In this document: positions 46,342-55,322 of the stretch, piece after piece
Layout of the letters: every line of letters starts with the position of its first letter
Numbering within the stretch: position 1 is the first letter of the stretch
Assembly (NCBI GenBank): GCA_946183415.1
Contig: CAMHAM010000014.1
Location: 1 to 64,000 of the forward strand
Direction of reading: 5' to 3'
Length of the DNA stretch: 64,000 bases
DNA from: an uncultured Prevotella sp.
GTDB lineage: Bacteria; Bacteroidota; Bacteroidia; Bacteroidales; Bacteroidaceae
Notes under the pieces: model-generated
The model's input: only the letters and a program-made list of their open reading frames with translations
Database searches by the model: none
Told to the model about the DNA's origin: nothing
Translations under genes and position numbers: made by a program

Positions 46342-47220
46342 ATGACGGATATTTGCTGCATTGGACACATCACGCGCGACAGGATCATCACACAGGATCC
46401 TCCGATGACGACACATTGTGCTGGAGGCTCTGCCTATTATATGGCATGGGCCTTTCAAGCTCTGCCCCACGATGTTGATTTCCACATGATTACCGCCGTA
46501 AGCGAGGAGGTCATGCCTGAAGTGGAGCGACTGCGCGAGGCAGGCATCAAAGTGACGGCTTTTGACAGCCCCACAAACGTATTCTTTGAGAATAAGTATG
46601 GTGCAAACATGGACCATCGTACCCAACGCGTGTTGGCCAAATCAGCCCCCTTTACCCTCCGTCAACTTGAGAATGAGGAAGCCCGCGTCTTCCATCTGGG
46701 TACGTTGCTGGCTGATGATTTTACACCAAAGACTGTTGAATACCTTGCTACGAAAGGCGATGTATCTATCGACGTACAGGGTTACCTCCGCGCCGTTAAA
46801 GGTGAGGAAGTGCTCTCGGTGGAATGGACAGATAAGCTGCGTCTTTTAAAGCATACCGCCATTCTGAAGGTCAACGAGTGGGAATGCCATACGCTTACAG
46901 GTATTTCAGATCCATTCACTGCCGCTGAACAGATACACGACTGGGGGGTTCGTGAAGTCATCATCACACTTGGCGGTGGTGGTTCCGTCATCTATGCCGA
47001 AGGAAAATTCTACGAGACACCTGCCTATCCACCTCGTCATCTTGTTGATGCCACAGGCTGTGGTGATACCTATAGTGCCGGTTACCTCTATGCACGTGCC
47101 CGCAACATGAGTTATGCTGAGAGTGGCCGCTTTGCTGCTGCTATGTGCACCCTCAAGCTGGAGCACACTGGTCCTTTCGACCATTCTATCGAAGACGTCT
47201 ATCGTATTATCCGAAAATAA
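46342..47220 (+). CDS. PfkB-family sugar/ribokinase-like kinase
   Basis: 292 residues from the ATG at 46342. A longer reading from a TTG at 46300 would begin inside the -7 box and is rejected. The N-terminus DICCIGHITRDRI and the signature DATGCGDTYSAGYLYARA (~245) with the catalytic Asp are those of ribokinase/PfkB enzymes, which phosphorylate sugars with ATP in the cytoplasm. Divergent from the PUL operon, so it probably acts on a sugar released by it. The exact substrate cannot be read from sequence. Its stop is 9 bp from the convergent sigma-factor stop, with no terminator between. Confidence 0.85.
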   Translation: MTDICCIGHITRDRIITQDPPMTTHCAGGSAYYMAWAFQALPHDVDFHMITAVSEEVMPEVERLREAGIKVTAFDSPTNVFFENKYGANMDHRTQRVLAKSAPFTLRQLENEEARVFHLGTLLADDFTPKTVEYLATKGDVSIDVQGYLRAVKGEEVLSVEWTDKLRLLKHTAILKVNEWECHTLTGISDPFTAAEQIHDWGVREVIITLGGGGSVIYAEGKFYETPAYPPRHLVDATGCGDTYSAGYLYARARNMSYAESGRFAAAMCTLKLEHTGPFDHSIEDVYRIIRK

Positions 47221-47229
47221 GAACTCAGA

Positions 47230-47757
47230 TTAAGCATATCTACGGAGATAGCATCGCATGGCCTTACGGGCTGCGCCAAGCCGATGCTCCACTGACTTAT
47301 AGCCCTCACCCAATTGCTGTGATATCTCGCTGACCTTCAAGCCGTCATAGATATGAAGACGGTAGATTTCGCGGCAGTTCTCTGGCAGACGAACAAGCCC
47401 CCGTTCCAGACGTTCCATCATCTCTCGGGCAGAGAACACTGATTCCATAGAATCTTCGTCTGTACATACACCTTTGATATAATGTTCATATTGCTCAAAG
47501 AATGTATGACGACGGTAATAGTCGGCCATCAGATTGCGTGTTATTGTATAGACCAAGGCAGGCAGAGTCACTGCCGTTATCATCTTGTCGGTAGTCAGCA
47601 GGCGGAGGAAGACATTCTGCACGATGTCTTCCGCCTCCATGCTACTATTGAGACGGCTACCGACAAATGCCAGCAGCTCGTCTCGATGAGTCATGTAATA
47701 GTTGATTATTAACTGTTTATTATCCACTACAAGCAAGCCTGCATTGTTCTTACTCAT
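47230..47757 (-). CDS. ECF-type sigma-70 family factor
   Basis: 175 residues. Region 2 (SRLNSSMEAEDIVQNVFLRL, ~31-50) and region 4 (LPENCREIYRLHIYDGLKVS, then QLGEGYKSVEHRLGAARKAM) are clear. It overlaps the GH43 gene by 8 bp, so it is translated with an enzyme/transporter operon. No FecR-type anti-sigma gene or SusC with an N-terminal signalling domain lies next to it, unlike most such factors in Bacteroidota PULs. The control signal is therefore unknown. It may tie transcription to expression of the GH43/symporter operon. Confidence 0.9.
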   Translation of the reverse strand: MSKNNAGLLVVDNKQLIINYYMTHRDELLAFVGSRLNSSMEAEDIVQNVFLRLLTTDKMITAVTLPALVYTITRNLMADYYRRHTFFEQYEHYIKGVCTDEDSMESVFSAREMMERLERGLVRLPENCREIYRLHIYDGLKVSEISQQLGEGYKSVEHRLGAARKAMRCYLRRYA

Positions 47758-48781
47758 TCACAACCTTCTGGATGGTTCCATCCTCATTGTAGAACAAACG
47801 CTGTACTTTCAAGCTGCGAAGATGAGTAATATCATTGCTGGGAACACAGTCATGATAGAACAGATACCACTGTCCCTTGAACTCTACGATGCTATGATGC
47901 GTCGTCCAGCCTACTACTGGGTCGAGGATTACGCCCTGATAGGTGAATGGTCCATAAGGATTATCACTGGTGGCATAGCACAGGAAATGACTATCGCCTG
48001 TAGAGTAAGAGAAATAGTACTTGCCATTGTACTTGTGCATCCAGGAAGCCTCGAAGAAACGATGAGGATCACCAGCTTTCATGGGCTGGCCGTCCTTATC
48101 GAGGACAACCACAGCACGAGGAGCCTCAGCAAACGACTGCACATCGTCGCTCATACGCACCACAGCACTATTGATTGCAGGGGCATCAGGACGTGCAAAG
48201 AGCTGTGTATGATGATCGGGAGCAGGCCCCAAGTCGATAAGTCCGTTCTCATCGCCATACTTTCCAGCAATAGGAGCCTCACCTCCTGGTATCGGGCGCC
48301 ACCACTGGAGCTGTCCACCCCAAAGTCCTCCGAAATAGCAATAAATCTGCCCGTCGTCATCCTTGAACACACAGGGATCGATAGAGAACGAACCCCGAAT
48401 CGGCTGGTCCTGAGGAACGAAAGGTCCCTCGGGCTTATCGGCCACAGCCACGCCCAGGTGGAATACACCATCATAGCCTTTAGCTGAGAATATCAGGTAA
48501 TACTTGCCATCTTTCTCGACAACATCATTATCCCACATCTGTTTCTCGGCCCATTTCACCTGCTCAACGTCAAGAATCACACCATGGTCAGTAGCATCAT
48601 CATTCTCAACATCATTCCATGAGAGCACATGGTAATCCTTCATCTGGAAGTGTCCGCCATCATCGTCAAAGCACTCACCTGCATCCCAGTCATGGCTGGG
48701 ATAGACATACAGACGTCCGTTAAACACATTGGCAGAAGGGTCTGCCATATAATCACTGGGGAATAAATAACGTGGTTTCAT
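47750..48781 (-). CDS. GH43-family glycosidase (arabinofuranosidase/xylosidase type)
   Basis: 343 residues without an obvious signal peptide, so probably cytoplasmic. Five-bladed propeller signatures: base Asp in MADPSANVFNGRLYVYPSHD (~12), the pKa-tuning Asp in SIDPCVFKDDDG (~133) and acid Glu in FFEASWMHKYNGKYYFSYS (~243). GH43 enzymes release arabinose or xylose from side chains. It lies 18 bp after the GPH symporter, suggesting that imported oligosaccharides are trimmed inside the cell. Substrate choice between arabinan and xylan cannot be decided here. Confidence 0.9.
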   Translation of the reverse strand: MKPRYLFPSDYMADPSANVFNGRLYVYPSHDWDAGECFDDDGGHFQMKDYHVLSWNDVENDDATDHGVILDVEQVKWAEKQMWDNDVVEKDGKYYLIFSAKGYDGVFHLGVAVADKPEGPFVPQDQPIRGSFSIDPCVFKDDDGQIYCYFGGLWGGQLQWWRPIPGGEAPIAGKYGDENGLIDLGPAPDHHTQLFARPDAPAINSAVVRMSDDVQSFAEAPRAVVVLDKDGQPMKAGDPHRFFEASWMHKYNGKYYFSYSTGDSHFLCYATSDNPYGPFTYQGVILDPVVGWTTHHSIVEFKGQWYLFYHDCVPSNDITHLRSLKVQRLFYNEDGTIQKVVNE

Positions 48782-48799
48782 ATCGTTTTAGTTAAAAAA

Positions 48800-50239
48800 T
48801 TAAAGATTATTCTTAATAGCATTGCGACGACGGGCTGAGAGCTCTGCCTGCATGTTTTCATTAAATTCCTTGGTTATCGGGTAGAAATGAAGTGCTATGA
48901 CACCTATGCAGAAAAGGATAGCCGGCACGATACTCGACACGAGACGAATGCCTTCCATCGCACTCTCATTCTGTACAGTCACGCTACCTGAGACATAGCC
49001 AAACATTGAAATGATAATACCAGCAATAGCACCTCCGAGGCCAAGACCAATCTTCAAGGCAAGCACAATACCCGAGAAGCAGAAGCCTGTTGCACGACGA
49101 TGGTTTTCGTATTCAATATGATCGGCTACATCACCTATCATCGCCCAAAGCAGGGGAATCGTCGGAGCATAAGCCAGAGAACGGGCAAAGTTAAGGACAA
49201 ACAGCAGACTGACATCTGTAGGTGAAGGGATATAGAACAGAGCTGTAAAAAAGGCTGTCAGCGAAAGACAGACTATAAACACACTCTTCTTACCATATTT
49301 ATTAGCCAGATACTGCGACAGACAGATAACACCGATAAACTGTACGATCGCTCCCATCATATTGAAGGCAGAGAAGCCAATAGAATAAGCATCACCTTCC
49401 TCGATTGTGACGAAATTCGATAGGAATTCGTAGAGTGAGCGCTGGTCAACATTATACTGGAAATAGAAATTCATGGCCGACCCCCACATGGCCAACGTAA
49501 CAAAGAGGGCAAAGGTAAGCAGCGCCATCGCATTCCACGACACGTCAGACATTGTGTTTTTTACATCCTCCTTGATGTTCATTTCCTGACGGGGAGGGGG
49601 CTGAATACGTTCCTTCGTCACCACGAAGGTGATGATGAAGAACACCAGAGCAATACAAGCGAAAAGGCCAATGGTAGAGAGCCATCCTCGTCTCAGATCT
49701 CCCTGTCCGAAGTGGTCAACGAGCGGCAGAGTAAGTCCTTGTACAACAAACTGGGCAATGGTCACAACGACAAAACGGATGGTTGTGATACTGGTACGCT
49801 CATGGATATCACTCGTCATGACACCTCCTAAAGAAGTATAAGGTATATTATTAAACGAGTAGACGGTCATCAGCAGGACGTACGAGATCGTAGCATAGAG
49901 GGCCACCATTCCTTTGTCATGAATACCTGGATGATAGAAAGCCAGCACATAGAACAAACAGAAAGGAATCGCTGTCCACATGATCCATGGACGGAACTTA
50001 CCCCAGCGTGTCGAGGTGCGGTCAGACAGGATGCCCACCATTGGGTCAACGATAATTGCCGAGAAGCTGGCAATCATCAGGATTGAGCCCGCCACCGCAC
50101 CATCCAAGCCAAAGACATCCGTATAGAACTTCAGCTGGAAGATCATCATCATCTGGAACACCAGATTTGCAGCAGCGTCTCCTAAAGAGTAGCCGAATTT
50201 CTCGCTGAAAGCAACTTTCTGTGATTCATTTTCCTTCAT
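48800..50239 (-). CDS. GPH-family (glycoside-pentoside-hexuronide) cation symporter
   Basis: 479 residues from the ATG at 50239 (MKENESQKVAFSEKFGYSLG); the longer reading to 50302 runs through the -7 box and is rejected. About twelve hydrophobic helices and the family motif DPMVGILSDRTSTRWGKFRP (~65-85) place it in the MelB/XynP-like transporters. Inner membrane; probably imports pentosides or uronides with H+ or Na+. First gene of a three-gene operon with GH43 and the sigma factor. TATCTTTG at about 50266-50273 is the likely -7 box, although no TTG sits at 20 bp. Confidence 0.9.
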   Translation of the reverse strand: MKENESQKVAFSEKFGYSLGDAAANLVFQMMMIFQLKFYTDVFGLDGAVAGSILMIASFSAIIVDPMVGILSDRTSTRWGKFRPWIMWTAIPFCLFYVLAFYHPGIHDKGMVALYATISYVLLMTVYSFNNIPYTSLGGVMTSDIHERTSITTIRFVVVTIAQFVVQGLTLPLVDHFGQGDLRRGWLSTIGLFACIALVFFIITFVVTKERIQPPPRQEMNIKEDVKNTMSDVSWNAMALLTFALFVTLAMWGSAMNFYFQYNVDQRSLYEFLSNFVTIEEGDAYSIGFSAFNMMGAIVQFIGVICLSQYLANKYGKKSVFIVCLSLTAFFTALFYIPSPTDVSLLFVLNFARSLAYAPTIPLLWAMIGDVADHIEYENHRRATGFCFSGIVLALKIGLGLGGAIAGIIISMFGYVSGSVTVQNESAMEGIRLVSSIVPAILFCIGVIALHFYPITKEFNENMQAELSARRRNAIKNNL

Positions 50240-50265
50240 CACGCTGGTCTTAAGTTTTTCTGCTG

Positions 50266-50273
50266 CAAAGATA
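50266..50273 (-). promoter_or_regulatory. -7 box of the symporter/GH43/sigma operon
   Basis: TATCTTTG on the minus strand, ~30 bp before the preferred start at 50239. No -33 TTG at 19-21 bp, so the promoter may be weak or need an activator. Confidence 0.5.
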
Positions 50274-50379
50274 GTCATTTTTGAGCCATTTGATATTCTC
50301 AATTGTTACAGATGCTTTTCTAAATGTTTCATTAGCATAAAAAAAATGCATTTTAGACCATTTCAACGGGATTTTTTGC

Positions 50380-50387
50380 TAAATTTG
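50380..50387 (+). promoter_or_regulatory. -7 box of the esterase/symporter operon
   Basis: TAAATTTG, 19 bp before the ATG at 50407. No clear TTG at the -33 position, as in the divergent promoter across from it. Confidence 0.45.
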
Positions 50388-50406
50388 CAACATCAAAACA
50401 ACAATT

Positions 50407-52401
50407 ATGAAGAAATTTCTATTTCTATGCATTGCCTTAGCGTGCTTTTCTGTCACGGAGGCGAAGGTTAGTTTGCCGCAGCTTTTTCAGTCGGGCATGG
50501 TTCTTCAGCGTGGCAAGCCTATCCCTATTTGGGGAACGGCCCAGTCAGGAGAAAAGGTTACTATCCTATTCAACAAAAAGCAGTATAGCACTATTGCCGA
50601 TACTGAAGGACGCTGGCGCATCGATCTGCCAAAGATGAAGGCAGGAGGTCCCTACACTTTGGAAGTGAAAAGTGAAGAAGCGAAAAGTGAAGAAGCATTG
50701 CTTGACAATATCCTGATAGGCGATGTCTGGCTACTTTCCGGACAGTCGAACATCGATGTCACCATCGAGCGTGTCTATCCTCAGTATACTAAGGAGATTG
50801 ATGCCTATGAGAATCCCAATATCCGCTTATTCCGTGTTCAGAACGAAACTGCTGTCCATGGAGTAAAAGATGACATCCGGCCTACTTCCATCAACTGGAA
50901 GCCTGTCAACAAGCAGAATGCCTGGCTGTTCTCAGCTGTTGGTTATTTCCTTGGCAAGCGTATGCAGGAGAAGACCAAAGTGCCTCAAGGTATTATTGTC
51001 AACAGTTGGGGTGGTACCCCCATCGAGGCATGGATCTCAGCTGATTCCCTGCAGCGCGACTACCCGATGCTGGTAAAGCGCGCTCAGTTCTTCCAGAATG
51101 ATGATTATGTGAAGGCACAGGCTCAGGCGAACATGCAAGCTGAGCGACAATGGCAGAAGATACTGGAGGAAAACGATCTTGGCGTGATTCAGGATTGGAC
51201 CGCGGCCAATTACGACGACAGCCAGTGGCAGACTATCAACCAACAGCATTGGAATTGGCGAGGTGCAGGCACTGTTTGGTTGCGACAGCATATTAAGATT
51301 GATAAGGAACACGCAGGGAAACCTGCCCGCTTGTTGCTGGGCACCCTCTTCGATCGGGATGTCACCTACCTCAATGGCCAAATGGTCGGACAGACGGGTT
51401 ACCAATATCCCCCACGTCGCTATGATATCCCCGAGGGACTCCTAAAAGAGGGCGACAATGTCATCACAATCCGATTTATCAACAAGTTTGGGGCTGTACA
51501 TTTCATTCCAGAAAAACCCTATATGCTTTGCTTTGGCGATGACCGCTTCTCGCAGAATCCCATGCCTGCCGATGTATTGCCACTCTCAGAGACGTGGAAA
51601 ATGTGTGTAGGTGCCGAGATGCCTAATTGTCCTGGTGGTGATATCTCCCTACAAAACATCCCTACAACACTTTATAATGCCGTACTCTATCCCTTGGCTC
51701 CCTACGCCATCAATGGTGTCGTATGGTATCAAGGCGAGTCCAACACAGGCAATCCAGCTCCCTATGCCGATTACCTCAAGAAACTCATGGGGTGTTGGCG
51801 CGATCGCTGGCAGGACAGCCAGATGCCATTCGTCATCGTACAATTAGCCAACTATGACGGACGCCAGCAGACGGGATTCCCACGTCCTATCACCCCACAG
51901 ACAGAACCTACGAATAGCGGTTGGGCACAACTTCGCGAAGCCCAGCGCATCGCTGCCAAGAATGATCCCAAAGCAGAGTTGGCTGTCATCAACGATCTGG
52001 GTGAAACCGTCGACATCCATCCGCTCCGCAAGAAGGAGGTAGCAGAGCGCATCGGCTTGGCCTTCGACCGCCTTATATATAATAATAAGGTGGAACTGTC
52101 TCCAGAGGTCATTTCCTCAGAAGTTCTTGACGGAAAGATTATCCTTACGCTCAATCAAGCCATACAAGCTGGCGCAGTTTACGAATTCGAAGTAGCAGCC
52201 GACGATGGCGATAAGGTGTTCAAGAACGTGGATGCCACCGCTGATGGCAACCATATCACACTGGCATTGCCAGAGGGCTTCCATCCGATGAGCGTGGTCT
52301 ATGCAGTACGTTATGCCTGGAAAGACAATCCCCTGAAGGCTAATGTGCGCTCACTGAGTGGGTTACCCATGTCGTCCTTTGAAATGAAAATAAACAAATA
52401 A
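50407..52401 (+). CDS. Sialate O-acetylesterase-type (SASA/SGNH) carbohydrate esterase
   Basis: 664 residues. Signal peptide (MKKFLFLCIALACFSVTEA). SGNH catalytic parts: nucleophile block LSGQSNID (~115), WYQGESN (~443) and the late Asp-x-x-His (VDIHPLRKKEVAERIG, ~538). A ~150-residue jelly-roll insert (~255-400; WLRQHIKIDKEHAGKPARLL) interrupts the hydrolase, as in large acetylesterases of Bacteroidota PULs. Probably removes acetyl groups from pectin or xylan in the periplasm. A short repeated phrase, EVKSEEAKSEEALL (~94), is encoded by the same AGTGAAAAGTG-type DNA as the linkers of the surface proteins. It lies 11 bp before a second GPH symporter gene. Confidence 0.85.
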   Translation: MKKFLFLCIALACFSVTEAKVSLPQLFQSGMVLQRGKPIPIWGTAQSGEKVTILFNKKQYSTIADTEGRWRIDLPKMKAGGPYTLEVKSEEAKSEEALLDNILIGDVWLLSGQSNIDVTIERVYPQYTKEIDAYENPNIRLFRVQNETAVHGVKDDIRPTSINWKPVNKQNAWLFSAVGYFLGKRMQEKTKVPQGIIVNSWGGTPIEAWISADSLQRDYPMLVKRAQFFQNDDYVKAQAQANMQAERQWQKILEENDLGVIQDWTAANYDDSQWQTINQQHWNWRGAGTVWLRQHIKIDKEHAGKPARLLLGTLFDRDVTYLNGQMVGQTGYQYPPRRYDIPEGLLKEGDNVITIRFINKFGAVHFIPEKPYMLCFGDDRFSQNPMPADVLPLSETWKMCVGAEMPNCPGGDISLQNIPTTLYNAVLYPLAPYAINGVVWYQGESNTGNPAPYADYLKKLMGCWRDRWQDSQMPFVIVQLANYDGRQQTGFPRPITPQTEPTNSGWAQLREAQRIAAKNDPKAELAVINDLGETVDIHPLRKKEVAERIGLAFDRLIYNNKVELSPEVISSEVLDGKIILTLNQAIQAGAVYEFEVAADDGDKVFKNVDATADGNHITLALPEGFHPMSVVYAVRYAWKDNPLKANVRSLSGLPMSSFEMKINK

Positions 52402-52412
52402 TATTATCAATT

Positions 52413-53807
52413 ATGGCAACAACTAACGAGAACAAAGGCTTTTACAAGCTTTCCTGGCTCCAGCGCATCGGATTCGGTTCTGGTGACCTGGCGCAAAACC
52501 TGATTTTCCAGACTACATGTATGTACCTGCTGTTTTTCTACACAGACATCTATGGCCTTGATGCCGTCGATGTATCTGTGATGTTCACAGTAGGAAATGT
52601 GGCAAACGTCATTTGGGACCCCATTGTAGGTGCTCTCATCGACAAACATAATCCTAAGTTGGGAAAATACCGCTCTTATCTGGTATTTGTAGGTATTCCC
52701 CTCACAGGCTTTGCCATTCTCTGCTTCTGGAACGGATTTGCACCATCGCTGCTCTATGCCTATATCACGTATATAGCCATGACGCTGCTCTATACCTTTA
52801 TTAATGTACCTTATGGCGCCCTGAACTCTTCGCTCACTCGCGACACTGACGAGATCACCATCCTGACCTCTGTCCGTATGTTCATGGCCAACTGCGGTGG
52901 TCTGGCTGTAGGCTCAGGTCTGCCTCTGCTCATTGCCTATTTCACTAACCAAGAGTCCGAGGGTCTTCCAAAGGATCCTGCAGCCTGGTTCACAACGATG
53001 TGCATCTACGCCCTTGTAGGTCTGGCTCTGCTGTTCTTCTGCTTCAGCCAGTGTAGAGAGCGCGTCGTGATGGATGCCAGTGAGGCTGCCAACGTGAAGA
53101 TCAGCGACCTTTGGATGGAGTTCTTCCACAACCGTCCGCTGCGCGTCATCGCTTTCTTCTTCATCACAGCCTTCGCTATGATGTCGATTGGCAATGCAGC
53201 AGGTGCTTACTTCATCAATAGCAACATGCACGGTTCTCCTGACCAGTTGTCTATCTTCATGGGGCTCGGCTCTGCACCATCGTTCATCTTCATGCCTCTG
53301 GTTCCGATGATCAAGAAGATGGTGGGCAAGAAGAATATGTTCTACATCTTCCTGTCGATTGCCATCGTGGGTATGGCTTTCCTCTATATCGTAGCCAAGA
53401 TGGATCAGCCCAGCATGGGTCTCGTCTACATCGCCCAGTTCGTGAAATCTACGGGTGTCATCGTTGCTACTGGTTACATGTGGGCACTCGTGCCTGAGGT
53501 CATCTCTTATGGCGAATATGTCAGTGGCAAGCGCATTGCTGGTATCGTGAATGCCCTCACAGGTATCTTCTTCAAGGCCGGAATGACTCTCGGTAGTGTT
53601 GTGGCTCCTGCCATCCTCGCCTATGTTTCATACAACCCTGAGGTTATCGAACAGACTCCAGAGGCTCAGGAGGGTATTCTGTGGCTCGTCTGCGTCATCC
53701 CTGCAGCCTTGTTGCTGCTCGCGATGTTTATCATCTCGAAGTATGAGTTGACTGACGAAAAGATCGATAAGATTAATCAGGAGATTGAGGCTCGCACCAA
53801 AGGATAA
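52413..53807 (+). CDS. GPH-family cation symporter, second copy
   Basis: 464 residues, twelve predicted helices. GSGDLAQNLIFQTTCMYLLF at the start and DPIVGALIDKHNPKLGKYRS (~70-90) are GPH hallmarks. It differs clearly from the 48800 protein, so it is not a recent duplicate. Inner-membrane uptake of a glycoside, pentoside or uronide. Transcribed with the acetylesterase upstream and ended by the strong bidirectional hairpin at 53821-53860. Confidence 0.9.
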   Translation: MATTNENKGFYKLSWLQRIGFGSGDLAQNLIFQTTCMYLLFFYTDIYGLDAVDVSVMFTVGNVANVIWDPIVGALIDKHNPKLGKYRSYLVFVGIPLTGFAILCFWNGFAPSLLYAYITYIAMTLLYTFINVPYGALNSSLTRDTDEITILTSVRMFMANCGGLAVGSGLPLLIAYFTNQESEGLPKDPAAWFTTMCIYALVGLALLFFCFSQCRERVVMDASEAANVKISDLWMEFFHNRPLRVIAFFFITAFAMMSIGNAAGAYFINSNMHGSPDQLSIFMGLGSAPSFIFMPLVPMIKKMVGKKNMFYIFLSIAIVGMAFLYIVAKMDQPSMGLVYIAQFVKSTGVIVATGYMWALVPEVISYGEYVSGKRIAGIVNALTGIFFKAGMTLGSVVAPAILAYVSYNPEVIEQTPEAQEGILWLVCVIPAALLLLAMFIISKYELTDEKIDKINQEIEARTKG

Positions 53808-53820
53808 GCTCTTAAAATTA

Positions 53821-53860
53821 AAACAATAAGCCCTCGCCGATTGGCGAGGGCTTATTGTTT
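53821..53860. terminator. Bidirectional intrinsic terminator
   Basis: Perfect 18-bp stem with a GATT loop, flanked by A-rich and T-rich ends, between convergent genes. The outermost T is the first base of the inositol-phosphate synthase stop codon complement. Confidence 0.9.
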
Positions 53861-55188
53861 TAATCTATCTCCTCATCTGGCTCATAGCCGCCCATCTCGC
53901 GGATGGCGTTCTTGAGCATCGTGTACTGCTGATAGAGATTGTTGACAGCCTCCTCGCCCTGGGTATAGTCGTGCATGGGCGACTTGAGGAAGAACGAGAG
54001 GAAGCGCTGGATGCCGTAGCGACCAGCACGAGCAGCCAAATCGCTGAGCAGACAGAGGTCGAGACACAACGGTGCTGCGAGAATCGAGTCGCGGCAGAGG
54101 AAGTTGATCTTGATTTGCATAGGATAACCCATCCAGCCAAAGATGTCGATGTTATCCCAGCCCTCCTTATTATCATTACGCGGAGGATAATAGTTGATGC
54201 GCACCTTGTGGTAATACTGCGTGTCCTCATCGTTACCGTGTCCGTAGAGGTCGGGCTGAACATCGGGTTTTAGAATAGTCTCAAGGGTAGAGAGTTTGCT
54301 GACCTCCTTGGTGCGGAAGTTAGCTGGCTCGTCAAGCACTAATCCGTCACGATTACCCAGAATATTAGTAGAGAACCAACCGCTAAGTCCCAGGCAACGG
54401 GTGCCGATAATGGGGGCAAAGCCCGACTTAACAAGTGTCTGCCCAGTCTTGAAGTCCTTACCAGCGATTGGCATCTTGGTCTGTTCTGCCAGCTGCCACA
54501 TGGCGGGAATATCGACAGTGGTGTTAGGGGCGCCCATGATGAACGGAGCACCCTCACTAAGTGCAGCATAGGCATAACACATAGAGGGAGCGATATGCTC
54601 GCGATCGTCAGCCTTCATGGCGGTCTCGAGGTCACTCAGCTGATAGTGTACCTTCTCATCTACAGGTACATAGATCTCTGTAGACGCTGCCCAAAGCACG
54701 ACGACACGATCGCAGCCCTTATCGGCCTTGAACTGGCGGATGTCATCGCGAAGGGCCTCCACCATCTGCCAACGGGTCAAACCCTGTTTGACATTGTCGC
54801 CATCAAGGCGCTTGGCGTAGTTCTTGTCGAAGGCAGCCTTCATCGGCACAATTTGTTCCAACTCTTCGCGAACAGGATTGATGTCCTTCTCCTTCAGCAC
54901 CTCGGCATACATCGCTGCCTGATAGGCGTTCTGGGGATAGACATCCCAACAGCCAAACACGATGTCGTCGAGACTTGCCAGAGGCACGATGTCGGCATAA
55001 TGCAGATACTTGGCATCGGCACCACGGCCAACGCGCATCTTGTCGTACTGGGTCATAGAACCCACAGGCTTGGCGAGACCTTTACGAGCCATCAGCACAC
55101 CTGTCATAAACGTAGTAGAAACGGCTCCACAGCCAACTACCAGAATTCCCAATTTGCCTTGGGCGGGCTTAACAGTTAATGATTTCAT
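53860..55188 (-). CDS. myo-inositol-1-phosphate synthase
   Basis: 442 residues. N-terminal Rossmann motif GILVVGCGAVSTTFMTGV (~13-30) and family motifs ASTEIYVPVDE (~168), IAGKDFKTGQTLVKSG (~237) and LGLSGWFSTNILGNRDG (~262). It converts glucose-6-phosphate to inositol-1-phosphate in the cytoplasm using NAD. In Bacteroides such enzymes feed inositol lipid and sphingolipid synthesis. The other genes of that pathway are not in this window. Single-gene unit with a consensus promoter at 55225-55255 and a shared bidirectional terminator. Confidence 0.93.
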   Translation of the reverse strand: MKSLTVKPAQGKLGILVVGCGAVSTTFMTGVLMARKGLAKPVGSMTQYDKMRVGRGADAKYLHYADIVPLASLDDIVFGCWDVYPQNAYQAAMYAEVLKEKDINPVREELEQIVPMKAAFDKNYAKRLDGDNVKQGLTRWQMVEALRDDIRQFKADKGCDRVVVLWAASTEIYVPVDEKVHYQLSDLETAMKADDREHIAPSMCYAYAALSEGAPFIMGAPNTTVDIPAMWQLAEQTKMPIAGKDFKTGQTLVKSGFAPIIGTRCLGLSGWFSTNILGNRDGLVLDEPANFRTKEVSKLSTLETILKPDVQPDLYGHGNDEDTQYYHKVRINYYPPRNDNKEGWDNIDIFGWMGYPMQIKINFLCRDSILAAPLCLDLCLLSDLAARAGRYGIQRFLSFFLKSPMHDYTQGEEAVNNLYQQYTMLKNAIREMGGYEPDEEID

Positions 55189-55224
55189 TTCTTAATACGG
55201 TTCATTGGTCTGATTTTGCGGGGG

Positions 55225-55292
55225 CAAAGTTAATGCAATTCGAGCGAAATGCCAAATTTATTTGGATAATTACGCTTTTTTGACTATCTTTG
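55225..55292. promoter_or_regulatory. Divergent consensus promoters (inositol-phosphate synthase / GH51)
   Basis: Minus: TTG (55253-55255), 20 bp, TAACTTTG (55225-55232). Plus: TTG (55262-55264), 20 bp, TATCTTTG (55285-55292). The -33 boxes are only 6 bp apart. Confidence 0.8.
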
Positions 55293-55322
55293 CAGCAAAA
55301 TAGGAACTAAAAGACAACGAAA

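Noticed and set aside
47702..48487. 261-residue plus-strand frame opposite the GH43 gene
   Set aside because: GH43 catalytic motifs and the operon arrangement on the minus strand explain this region.
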